In this document: positions 8,080 through 14,167 of the stretch, in pieces
Position numbering within the stretch: the stretch's first letter is position 1
How the letters are laid out: each line of letters starts with the position of its first letter
NCBI GenBank assembly: GCA_040756085.1
Contig: JBFMAE010000152.1
Span: 1 to 14,288 of the forward strand
Reading direction: 5' to 3'
Origin: JBFMAE01 sp040756085
Lineage (GTDB): Bacteria; Desulfobacterota; BSN033; UBA1163
DNA length: 14,288 bases
Translations under genes and position numbers: made by a program
The notes under the pieces: model-generated
What the model saw: only the letters and a program-made list of their open reading frames with translations
The model's database searches: none
Told to the model about the DNA's origin: nothing

Positions 8080-8336
8080 TTTTCCTCTTTTACGAGAAGG
8101 TGTTTCGCCAATTTATGATGAACCTCTTCTCGAATGGATTCAACCCCGGGATAGGGCCGTTTTGCCGGAAGGGCCCCATAAAAGTCTTTTAAACTTTTTT
8201 TCTTAAGCGGTTTTAAAATGGCATGGTCTTTCTCTATGAAGAAGATAACAGAGTCACCTTCCTTAATATCCAGGGAAGTTCGGACTTCCTTAGGAATAGT
8301 CACCTGTCCCTTAAACGTAATTTTCGCCTTGTTCAT
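8076..8336 (-). CDS. AbrB/MazE-family antitoxin of the PIN toxin
   Basis: An 86-residue protein. The N-terminal swapped-hairpin DNA-binding domain (SpoVT-AbrB fold, about residues 1-45) shows the standard KITFKGQVTIPKEVR and IKEGDSVIFF blocks. The C-terminal part (50-86) is charged and would wrap the toxin. The frame is open 14 codons further upstream, but the ATG at 8336 has GGAGG 6 bases before it and begins at the conserved domain, so it is the likely start. It overlaps the toxin by four bases. Such antitoxins repress their own promoter, and a good -35/-10 pair lies just upstream. Confidence 0.92.
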   Translation of the reverse strand: MNKAKITFKGQVTIPKEVRTSLDIKEGDSVIFFIEKDHAILKPLKKKSLKDFYGALPAKRPYPGVESIREEVHHKLAKHLLVKEEK

Positions 8337-8368
8337 CACATTACCTCCAAAATAATCATTACAAATAA

Positions 8369-8397
8369 AAAATAGCATTACTTTTTTAAGATGTCAA
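8369..8397 (-). promoter_or_regulatory. Promoter of the AbrB-PIN operon
   Basis: On the minus strand TTGACA (8397-8392) is followed after exactly 17 bases by TATTTT (8374-8369), a sigma-70 type promoter with a perfect -35 box. The antitoxin ATG lies about 33 bases below the -10 box. It is probably autorepressed by the antitoxin-toxin complex, as is known for this class. Confidence 0.7.
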
Positions 8398-8558
8398 TGG
8401 TATTTTATTAGATAAGGAGTGTTGGGGCGGAAGGGCAAGATATCCAGCCTGGCTGAAAAAGTCCTTAAAAAGCGTATAACGCTTCATACGATGAGGCACA
8501 GTTCTGCCACATTTTAGGCTCTCCAAAAGAATCCTTATCAATTCTGCACCAAGTCTTG

Positions 8559-8577
8559 TCCTGAACCTGTTTCAGGA
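8559..8577. repeat. TCCTGAA...TTCAGGA extragenic palindrome
   Basis: TCCTGAA, loop CCTGT, TTCAGGA: a perfect 7-bp stem. It resembles the CCTGAA-type extragenic palindromes scattered through many bacterial genomes and may belong to the same general class as the cassette near 3771. Copy number is unknown. Confidence 0.5.
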
Positions 8578-8611
8578 ACGGATGGTTTTTTCAAAGCGAT
8601 ATACCCGATAG

Positions 8612-8851
8612 TGCATCAAACGGGAAGGAATAATTTTCGATAAAATTGCTGAAAAGGGGGACACCGATCAGACGGCAAAGCTTCAAAAACAAAACCTGCA
8701 GCTTACGGAGAAAGTGGAGGGGTTAGAAGTCGTAGATTCGACTCTTCGAGGAGAATACAAGAAGGTGATGAAGGCCTTAGAGTTTGTAATGGAGCTGGTT
8801 TCTTTCTTTTCAAAATCTAAAGAGACCCCTGTCAATGCGATAAAAATTTAA
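8612..8851 (+). pseudogene. Coiled-coil protein remnant without start codon
   Basis: A frame open from just after a TAG (8609-8611) to the TAA at 8849-8851, about 79 codons. The only in-frame start candidates lie late in the frame. The middle, including KLQKQNLQLTEKVEGLE, has heptad-like spacing of leucine and valine and would form a coiled coil; the end (VMKALEFVMELVSFF) is hydrophobic. It reads like the C-terminal tail of a longer protein whose front was lost. I do not recognise the family. Confidence 0.4.
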
Positions 8852-8967
8852 TGATTTTCAAGGAATAAAGATCTCCACAGGATCTTGTGAATTGCTATAA
8901 TTTTCAATTTTTGGTATATTTTGTGCAGCTTAGGAAGTAACGGAACTTTATTCAATTATATTGATTT

Positions 8968-9006
8968 AACCCCCTTTCCTTTTAATGGGGGATGGCCTTT
9001 TTTAAG
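8968..9006 (+). terminator. Possible rho-independent terminator
   Basis: ACCCCC and TGGGGG pair across a short loop from about 8970 to 8991 and are followed, after six bases, by CTTTTTT. The gap between stem and T-run weakens the call. It would end transcription coming from the coiled-coil remnant. Confidence 0.35.
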
Positions 9007-9025
9007 ATTATAGAGGGATCTTAAC

Positions 9026-9187
9026 ATGCCAGCAATTGCACCGATTGAAGATTTGAGGGCTGCGCAGAAAGATCTTCTCGCAGCAAAGGATATTGAGGAA
9101 TTGAAAAAGATTTTTACAAAATGGCGTCGTATTGGATGGAAAATATCTGTAAATTATGGTTGGAGGAAAGCATCCCAGAGAAATTGA
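9026..9187 (+). CDS. Short hypothetical open frame, possibly a gene fragment
   Basis: 53 codons beginning MPAIAPIEDLRAAQKDLL, with a GAGGG ribosome-like site about 8 bases upstream. The first 35 or so residues look protein-like and helical. From about 9120 an alternative frame continues as a better-looking protein (LWLEESIPEKLKG), so the real gene may have shifted frame there and joined the nuclease remnant below. I do not recognise the N-terminal segment. Confidence 0.35.
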   Translation: MPAIAPIEDLRAAQKDLLAAKDIEELKKIFTKWRRIGWKISVNYGWRKASQRN

Positions 9188-9194
9188 AAGGTGA

Positions 9195-9440
9195 GGGTAT
9201 ATCAATAATGTAGACACGACACAGATATCTGATAAGGAAGGGGATGGTCTGGTGGTTCTGGATTTTAAGACAGATTTAGTAAAAAAAGATGATCTAAAAT
9301 CAAAAATAGAACACCACAAACCTCAGGTTCGGGTTTATTCAGATGCCATTAAAACCATTTTCGGTAATCCTCCAAAAGAGGTAATTCTTTTCTTTCTTCA
9401 TTTGATGGAACCAATTTCCCTTACCCCCATAGTTTCTTGA
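9195..9440 (+). pseudogene. PD-(D/E)XK nuclease-domain remnant (AddA/RecB-like C-terminus)
   Basis: The frame ending at TGA 9438-9440 carries the core of a RecB-type nuclease domain: VVLDFKTD (the D...KTD metal/catalytic motif), then KPQVRVYSDAIKTIFGNPPK, which matches the QxxxY helix of that family, and a final beta strand VILFFL. An intact AddA or UvrD-like helicase-nuclease has about 1,000 residues ahead of this; here only about 80 remain and the frame closes upstream at TGA 9192-9194. Immediately before that, another frame (ending EKLKGEG) looks like the continuation, so at least one frameshift is likely. It is probably inactive. The family call rests on motif recognition. Confidence 0.5.
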
Positions 9441-9485
9441 ATGGGGAGAACCAGGACGAAAATCGGGGGGGCTTAAAAATTGCTT

Positions 9486-9513
9486 TTGAAATAATTTTAA
9501 TCTAATGTAATAT
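9486..9513 (+). promoter_or_regulatory. Putative promoter of the HTH-nucleotidyltransferase/HEPN operon
   Basis: TTGAAA (9486-9491), a 16-base spacer and TAATAT (9508-9513) form a plausible sigma-70 promoter. The -10 box lies inside the first of the two palindromic operators, so repressor binding there would block transcription. The ATG follows at 9557, with AAGG 8 bases before it. Confidence 0.5.
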
Positions 9514-9539
9514 TTACAACGAATGATGTAAATTTTACA
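9506..9539. promoter_or_regulatory. Two TGTAA-N3-TTACA operators 21 bp apart
   Basis: Palindrome 1 is TGTAA-TAT-TTACA (9506-9518) and palindrome 2 is TGTAA-ATT-TTACA (9527-9539). Start-to-start distance is 21 bp, two helical turns, so two dimers would sit on the same face of DNA. They overlap the -10 box and lie just before the gene whose N-terminus is a winged helix, so autoregulation by that protein is the natural inference. Confidence 0.6.
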
Positions 9540-9556
9540 ACAAAAAGGTCGAGACT

Positions 9557-10123
9557 ATGGTTGTGTTACTGAATACGAAATTGAGAAGAAAGCTGCTCGC
9601 CTACTCTTTTACTCACCCTGATGAAGATTTCTATGTCAGAGAGCTTTCCGGCCTGATTGAAGAGGATCCGGGCAATCTCTCACGAGAGTTGAGATCCCTG
9701 GAAGAAGAAGGACTTTATACTTCGGTGACGAGGGGGAGGATCAAACTCTTTTCTCTTAATAAAAAATATCCATTGTTTCGAGAACTGAAAAAGATCATTT
9801 TCAAAACCGAGGGGGTGGAGGGGACCCTCAAGGAGGTTGTTGGGAGGTTTCAAGGAATATCCTTTGCCTTTATTTATGGATCTTATGAGAAGAATAAGGA
9901 GAAAAGGACTTCAGATATTGATCTGATTGTTGTGGGGAAGTTCCCTCGAAATAAATTTACCCAGGAGATTCGTACCCTCGAATTGAAATTAGGAAGGGAA
10001 ATCAATTTTACCGTTTATAACCAGGAAGAATTCGAGATGGAAAGAAAAAAGGAAGGAGGTTTTTTAAATTTAATTCTCCAAGGAAGAGTTGTCATTCTGA
10101 AAGGAACCTTAAATGCTGGATAA
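9557..10123 (+). CDS. Winged-helix nucleotidyltransferase (MNT-type, HEPN partner)
   Basis: 188 residues. Residues 1-70 form a winged helix (FYVRELSGLIEEDPGNLSRE as recognition region, then a wing leading to RGRIKLFSLN). Residues 100-180 form a minimal DNA-polymerase-beta-type nucleotidyltransferase with GSYEKNKEKRTSDIDLIVVG: G108/S109 and the metal acids D120 and D122. At the usual third acidic position the sequence is REINFTVY (around 147-154), where Asn replaces the expected Asp, a frequent variant among HTH-linked members. In known MNT/HEPN pairs the MNT protein AMPylates and silences the HEPN RNase. It overlaps the following HEPN gene by 11 bases. The ribosome site AAGG is 8 bases before the ATG. 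Confidence 0.88.
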   Translation: MVVLLNTKLRRKLLAYSFTHPDEDFYVRELSGLIEEDPGNLSRELRSLEEEGLYTSVTRGRIKLFSLNKKYPLFRELKKIIFKTEGVEGTLKEVVGRFQGISFAFIYGSYEKNKEKRTSDIDLIVVGKFPRNKFTQEIRTLELKLGREINFTVYNQEEFEMERKKEGGFLNLILQGRVVILKGTLNAG

Positions 10124-10587
10124 ACTGATTAAAAGGTTTGAGAAAGCGGGCAAGATAAGAAAGCAAAAAGCAGGAATCGTTCAGGTAGAGGCCTTATTGA
10201 AAGAAGCTATCTTGGACCTCGAGGAGGCGAAGAGGATTGTGAACCTTGCAGAGAGGGCGACCTATTTATTAGCTTATAATGCCATGCTCAAAGCAGGAAG
10301 AGCCTTAATCCTTTTCCATGGATATGTCCCAGATGATGGGGCACAGCATAAGACCGTCGTGGAAATGACGAGTGCCATCTTGGGTTGATAAATATAAAAA
10401 TCTTACAGGGCAATTCGAAACCATGAGAAGAAAAAGAAATGAAATGACTTATGAGTCTGGCGGGTTGCTTTCAAGGTCAGACGCCCAGAAGGCTTTCTCT
10501 GATGCGATCTCTTTGGTTAAAATGATTTTAACGGAAGTAAAATCTCAAAACCCCCAGTTAGGGCCCTTAGGGCCCTTAGGGAATTGA
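10113..10587 (+). pseudogene. HEPN-domain protein gene broken by a one-base insertion
   Basis: The first frame (10113-10388, 91 residues) starts inside the nucleotidyltransferase gene and holds HEPN helices 1-3 (LAYNAMLKAGRALILFHGY, then HKTVVEMTSAILG) before a TGA at 10386-10388. Removing one T at 10385/10386 lets the reading continue without a break as DKYKNLTGQFETMRRKRNEM and on to the TGA/TAG-free end at 10585-10587, giving a normal-looking domain of about 157 residues. The RxRNxxxY segment (R106-Y113 of the joined frame) matches HEPN partners of MNT proteins, where Tyr takes the place of the His of the RNase motif. The tail ends in LGPLGPLGN from a 9-base tandem repeat. This is either a true pseudogene, a sequencing error or, less likely, a frameshift site. 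Confidence 0.82.
10558..10581. repeat. 9-bp tandem repeat at the HEPN 3' end
   Basis: TTAGGGCCC is present twice, followed by a partial third copy TTAGGG. Read in the HEPN frame it encodes LGPLGPLG at the extreme C-terminus, so the tail probably grew by slippage. Confidence 0.75.
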
Positions 10588-10610
10588 TATCGACAAAAGA
10601 TTGTCGATAT
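10587..10610. terminator. Perfect hairpin between convergent genes
   Basis: ATATCGACAA (10587-10596), loop AAGA, TTGTCGATAT (10601-10610): a perfect 10-bp stem. It starts at the HEPN stop codon and ends two bases before the stop codon of the opposing 549-residue gene. Its position fits a shared bidirectional terminator, but there is no T-run on either side. It could also mark an insertion end of the neighbouring element. Confidence 0.55.
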
Positions 10611-10612
10611 GA

Positions 10613-12262
10613 CTAAGCGGCAATGCCAATGGTTTTAAAAATGTTTTGCATCTCTCTTTGGATATTCTCATAATGGATATCAATCTCGCATCGATTAATT
10701 GGCTTTCGTCCAGCTTTGAGGTTACAAGCCCCTGCAAGCAGAGGAATCAAAACCTTTTCTCGCAAGACGAGGAATCCCGCCATGGCCCGAAGGCCTTCTT
10801 GAGAGGCCTCATAGAACCGGGAGTGCTTGATCCGTCGGACCAAGTCTTTGCCACGAAGTTTCTTCAGATCGTAGGATGCGTGGCGAGCATGATAATCGGG
10901 GACGGATTTGCCAAGGCTCTCTTTGACTCTTCCCGCAAGGTCCGCCGCTGTAAATCCTCGTGGATTGACCGAGAGACCAATGACCCCCTCCATCACGGCT
11001 CGCATTCGAGGCCGATTGACATCCAGTCCTCCGACTCGGGTCCGCCCCACCTTCGAGGCAAGAGGCCACGTATCCAGTCTCTCGTTGTCGATGAAAGTAA
11101 CGTCCGCACCTCGCAAAACCTTCAGGAATCGTTCCAGGATGCCCTTGAGCAGGGCAATGATCTGAGGAAACCGATCGATCCGCTTCCGACATCGCAACTG
11201 TTTGGTGTTGTGAACGATCACCTCGATTCGCAGGACGCGCTCGCCTTTGCTATACATCTTGACCGTCAACTTCCCAAAATGGACTTTGAAGATCGTCAGA
11301 TCATAGACAGGTCTCTCGACCACACCCTCGCATCGAGGAGAGGTTCGCCCTTTCTTCCATTTAAAGAGTGGACGATGCTTGGAGCCAAAGATGGTCTTGA
11401 CCATCTTGAGGTTCAAGGGGGCTCGCGTCCTATCAATTACACTATGAAATACTTGATCCAGGTAGCGCCCTCGCGTAAAGAGAAGGTTGCGGCTATATTC
11501 CCCCTGGTAGACCGAATAGAAGTAGATAAATCCACTCTTCTTCTGTTCCGAGATGTCCAGAGCAAAACACAGACAGCCGTAAATCCAACGCTCACAGACT
11601 CGAACCAGGCGCCCTACAGAGCTTGGGGCTCTCATGGTGTCTGCGATTCTGGCCAAGCCTGTGGCGTCGGAGATCTCTGTAAAGCAGTTGCCCTCTTTGG
11701 TGAAGGAGACCTTGCTTTTCTGGGCCTGACGGGCTACGTATTCATGACCATTGAGGATCACTTGAGCATTAAAGGGAGGATGAGGGCAGAGTTTGATGGT
11801 CAGATGTCCCCACTCTGGGTCCAGGATATGAAACGAATAATGATTAACGTAAGAGGTCTTGGTCTTGATATCGGTGATCCCCTTTTGGGAGCGGTGAACT
11901 TGGAATACGGGCATGGGTGCCAGGGCAGCGGTGATGCAGAAGAGGCCTCGGAAAGCAGGGTCTTTCGGTATATGCTCTTCGGCCAATTCATGCATTTTTT
12001 TCCCTCTTTTACAGTGAATCACCGGAATGCCTTGCTTCTTGGCATAGGCATGAATTCGCCGGCTAAAGCGACCTGCGAACCTCATCAGATGGGTATTGTC
12101 GAGATCCTCATCGCTTCCCCTCAACTGGCGCCACCACGTACGGAATCCTCCAGCGGATTGGGCCAGAATGAAATAGGCATTGAGCACAATGCGATCAACA
12201 CAATCATAGGTTCCGGTAAGATAAGCTTGATAGGACTGAGAGAATTCATCGGGCATCTTCAT
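10613..12262 (-). CDS. Uncharacterised 549-residue protein with C-terminal winged helix
   Basis: I cannot assign a function. Numbered from the ATG at 12262 it has a basic N-terminal part (FAGRFSRRIHAYAKKQGIPV, 62-81), a conserved-looking block YVNHYSFHILDPEWGHLTIK (138-157) with FNAQVILNGHEYV and GNCFTEISD after it, a middle part with YSVYQGEYSRNLLF, a second GKLTVK-type block (319-352), and a C-terminal winged-helix-like domain (about 437-500) including DLKKLRGKDLVRRIKHSRFY. There is no signal peptide or membrane helix, and I see no DDE transposase, HUH or serine/tyrosine-recombinase motif. The frame is open to 12484, but GGGAGG lies 7 bases before the ATG at 12262, and the earlier frame runs through a large inverted repeat, so 12262 is the start. 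Similar large proteins occur in metagenomic genomes as hypothetical or MarR-like. It is visibly richer in GC than its neighbours, which hints at transfer. Confidence 0.75.
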   Translation of the reverse strand: MKMPDEFSQSYQAYLTGTYDCVDRIVLNAYFILAQSAGGFRTWWRQLRGSDEDLDNTHLMRFAGRFSRRIHAYAKKQGIPVIHCKRGKKMHELAEEHIPKDPAFRGLFCITAALAPMPVFQVHRSQKGITDIKTKTSYVNHYSFHILDPEWGHLTIKLCPHPPFNAQVILNGHEYVARQAQKSKVSFTKEGNCFTEISDATGLARIADTMRAPSSVGRLVRVCERWIYGCLCFALDISEQKKSGFIYFYSVYQGEYSRNLLFTRGRYLDQVFHSVIDRTRAPLNLKMVKTIFGSKHRPLFKWKKGRTSPRCEGVVERPVYDLTIFKVHFGKLTVKMYSKGERVLRIEVIVHNTKQLRCRKRIDRFPQIIALLKGILERFLKVLRGADVTFIDNERLDTWPLASKVGRTRVGGLDVNRPRMRAVMEGVIGLSVNPRGFTAADLAGRVKESLGKSVPDYHARHASYDLKKLRGKDLVRRIKHSRFYEASQEGLRAMAGFLVLREKVLIPLLAGACNLKAGRKPINRCEIDIHYENIQREMQNIFKTIGIAA

Positions 12263-12351
12263 CGGTTTTCCTCCCTTGGAGACATGAAGTTCAGGATAGG
12301 AGAAGTTATCGATGAAGTCAACGCTCTTCAAAACATCAGCGGTCTCTGGAG

Positions 12352-12467
12352 GAGTTATCCACGGAGTGGTAAAGAGCGGAGAGATTTTAGCCCAGCGCCC
12401 TACGGTGTGGCGGGGCGTGCCCAAAGGGCAAAATCTCGGAGCTCTTGTAGCACTCTGTGGATAACTC
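12352..12467. repeat. 116-base inverted repeat with DnaA-box-like arm tips
   Basis: Two 42-base arms (12352-12393 and 12426-12467) pair at all but a few positions, around a 32-base centre that is itself partly self-complementary (GCGCCC...GGGGCG). Shared segments are GAGTTATCCAC, GAGTG, AAGAGC, GAGATTTT and GCCC. The right arm contains a perfect consensus DnaA box on the minus strand (TTATCCACA); the left arm has TTATCCACG. It starts 90 bases upstream of the 549-residue gene, in its promoter/leader zone. It may be a mobile-element end, an origin-like site or a leader hairpin. Confidence 0.75.
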
Positions 12468-12558
12468 AACTGCATTGTCATCACACTGTTCTTAATTGTA
12501 TACCAGGTTGGAGACTATTCAGTGATCGTTCCATACCACAAAGTTACGATTAACGACT

Positions 12559-12601
12559 GCCCCGAAGGGGCCACCTCTTCCGGGCGAAGTCCCGGAAGAG
12601 G
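12559..12601. repeat. Tandem GC-rich hairpins
   Basis: GCCCC-GAA-GGGGC (12559-12571) is followed immediately by CCTCTTCCGGG-CGAAGT-CCCGGAAGAGG (12574-12601), a perfect 11-bp stem. They form a double stem-loop typical of REP-like extragenic elements. There is no T-run, so an intrinsic terminator is unlikely. Confidence 0.65.
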
Positions 12602-12650
12602 CGTAGATTCTTACATTTTGAATCTGAGAATTTTCTTCTAACATTTTTAC

Positions 12651-12702
12651 CCCCTCACCCCCTCCCTCTCCCCGCTGGGGAGAGGGGAAGGTGAGGGGAA
12701 AT
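12651..12702. repeat. CCCCTCACC...GGTGAGGGG extragenic palindrome
   Basis: An outer CCCCTCACC/GGTGAGGGG pair encloses CCCTCTCCCC-GCT-GGGGAGAGGG. This is a very common dispersed repeat type in proteobacterial genomes. It lies about 27 bases beyond the stop codon of the response regulator and may protect or end that message. Confidence 0.7.
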
Positions 12703-12728
12703 TTCAAATATTTTTGGTTAGGTTTTAT

Positions 12729-14090
12729 TCACCCTGAAACGGGCTCCTGGATTTCATCCATCTTTCGATGAATCGTTCGAACATTAATCCCCAAGAGCTG
12801 TGCTGCTTTCCGTTTATTTCCTTTGGTCGCCTTAAGGGTCTGGATCAATATCTCCCTTTCCACTTCCTCAAGGGGTGTTCCTATTTTAATGGGGATCACC
12901 TCGGGTCTTCCTTTAAAGTCTTGGATTTCTTGAGGGAGATGCTGGATATCAATCACCTCCGGACTGTTAATGACTAAGATGGATTCAATGGTATTTTCCA
13001 ACTCCCTGACATTCCCGGTCCATTCGTATTCCGTAAGGAGGTTCATCGCCCTCTGGGAAATACCCTTCACTTTCATAAGGTATTTCTGATTATATTTCTC
13101 TATGAAAAAATTGACCAGAAAGGGAATATCATCCTTCCGATCCCTCAACGGCGGCAGTTTAATATTCACGACATTCAAACGATAATAGAGATCCTCCCGA
13201 AATCCCCCGCTTTTGACCGCCTCCAGAAGGTCGCGGTTACCTGCAGCGATAATCCGGATATTGACTCTGATCGTTTTATTCCCTCCCACCTTCTCAAACT
13301 CCCCCTCTTGAAGGACACGCAACAGTTTAATCTGTGTAGAAGGAGGGATATCTTCCACTTCGTCCAAAAACAATGTTCCATTGTGGGCCAATTCAAACCT
13401 TCCTTTTCGAGAGGTAATGGCACCGGTGAAAGCCCCCTTTTCATGTCCAAAAAGCTCACTTTCGATGATCCCTTCGCTTAAGGAAGCACAACTCACCTTG
13501 ATGAAGGGCATCGACGTCCGGGGGCTGTTGTAATGAATGGCGTTTGCAATCAGTTCCTTCCCCGTTCCACTCTCGCCAATAATGAGAACGGAACTGTCAT
13601 AGGGCGCGATATGATGGATGAGTTCGAAGACCTTTACCATCTTCGCACTTCTTCCAATGATATTCTTAAAATGGAATTTGTCCTCTAATTTAGAACGCAG
13701 ATCTCGGTTTTGAAGGATCAGGGTCTGTTTCTCCAGAGCCCTCTCCACCACCAGAGAGATCACCTTGGGGTTGATCGGTTTTTCGATAAAATCGAAGGCA
13801 CCCAATTTCATCGCCTGAACAGCCTTTCCAATCGTCCCCTGAGCAGAGATGACGATCACTTCTGTCTCCGGTCTCAGGCCCTTTATAGCTTCTAAAAGTT
13901 CAATGCCATCCATCTTGGGCAGGACCAGATCAGTGATCACTAAATCAACCACCTCCTGACGGAAAAGACGGAGACCCTCCTTCCCATTCGAAGCCAGGAG
14001 GATAGCATACCCTCTTTTCTTTAATAGGAGACGTATACTTTCTCCGACCCTCGGATCATCCTCAACAATGAGAATCACCCGCTTCTCCAT
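12729..14090 (-). CDS. NtrC-family sigma-54-dependent response regulator
   Basis: 453 residues in three domains. The receiver (1-120) has the acid pair D11/D12, phosphoacceptor D54 (VITDLVLPKMDG) and K104 (FIEKP). The AAA+ sigma-54 activator domain (about 140-370) has Walker A GESGTGKE (172-179), the sigma-54-contacting GAFTGA loop (219-224), Walker B FLDEVED (D243/E244) and the R-finger region in FREDLYYRLNVV. The C-terminal Fis-type helix-turn-helix is in ATKGNKRKAAQLLGINVRTI. All key residues are intact, so it should activate sigma-54 promoters when phosphorylated. The partner kinase gene ends 77 bases upstream on the same strand. Target genes cannot be read here. Confidence 0.97.
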   Translation of the reverse strand: MEKRVILIVEDDPRVGESIRLLLKKRGYAILLASNGKEGLRLFRQEVVDLVITDLVLPKMDGIELLEAIKGLRPETEVIVISAQGTIGKAVQAMKLGAFDFIEKPINPKVISLVVERALEKQTLILQNRDLRSKLEDKFHFKNIIGRSAKMVKVFELIHHIAPYDSSVLIIGESGTGKELIANAIHYNSPRTSMPFIKVSCASLSEGIIESELFGHEKGAFTGAITSRKGRFELAHNGTLFLDEVEDIPPSTQIKLLRVLQEGEFEKVGGNKTIRVNIRIIAAGNRDLLEAVKSGGFREDLYYRLNVVNIKLPPLRDRKDDIPFLVNFFIEKYNQKYLMKVKGISQRAMNLLTEYEWTGNVRELENTIESILVINSPEVIDIQHLPQEIQDFKGRPEVIPIKIGTPLEEVEREILIQTLKATKGNKRKAAQLLGINVRTIHRKMDEIQEPVSG

Positions 14091-14130
14091 AAATCATTCA
14101 ACCTCAAAGGAATGCTGGAAAATTGGAATC

Positions 14131-14161
14131 ATGGAATATTCCATCACTCCATCATTCCATG
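14131..14161. repeat. ATTCCAT palindromes between kinase and regulator
   Basis: ATGGAATATTCCAT (14131-14144) is a perfect 14-base palindrome. ATTCCATG at 14154-14161 can instead pair with CATGGAAT (14130-14137), so two alternative hairpins are possible. It fills the 77-base gap of the presumed operon. It may be a regulatory leader or a small dispersed repeat. Confidence 0.5.
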
Positions 14162-14167
14162 TGAATT

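Larger units (their letters stand above)
8337..9556. other. Gene-poor decayed region between the two toxin-antitoxin-like loci
   Basis: About 1.2 kb with no intact long gene. It contains the antitoxin promoter, a short hairpin AAGCGT-ATA-ACGCTT (8470-8484), the palindrome at 8559-8577, a coiled-coil coding remnant (8612-8851), a short orphan reading frame (9026-9187), a nuclease remnant (9195-9440) and the promoter/operators of the HTH-nucleotidyltransferase. The pattern of overlapping broken frames suggests a degraded accessory segment. Confidence 0.6.
12263..12728. other. 466-base palindrome-rich intergenic region
   Basis: It lies between the start of the 549-residue gene and the end of the response-regulator gene, and contains three palindromic structures: the large inverted repeat (12352-12467), two GC hairpins (12559-12601) and the CCCCTCACC repeat (12651-12702). 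No gene is supported. Confidence 0.7.

Noticed and set aside
12263..12484. N-terminal extension of the 549-residue protein to 12484
   Set aside because: It would run through the large inverted repeat, its sequence is low in protein character, and a strong GGGAGG site marks the ATG at 12262.
10587..12500. Calling the 549-residue gene a transposase or insertion sequence
   Set aside because: No DDE, HUH or recombinase motif, no matching terminal repeats at the two ends and no target duplication could be seen, so mobility stays a hypothesis.
10646..12553. A 635-codon open frame on the plus strand covering the whole 549-residue gene
   Set aside because: It is antisense to the minus-strand gene, has no ribosome site, starts inside the other gene's 3' end and shows no recognisable domain; long antisense frames are common over GC-richer genes.
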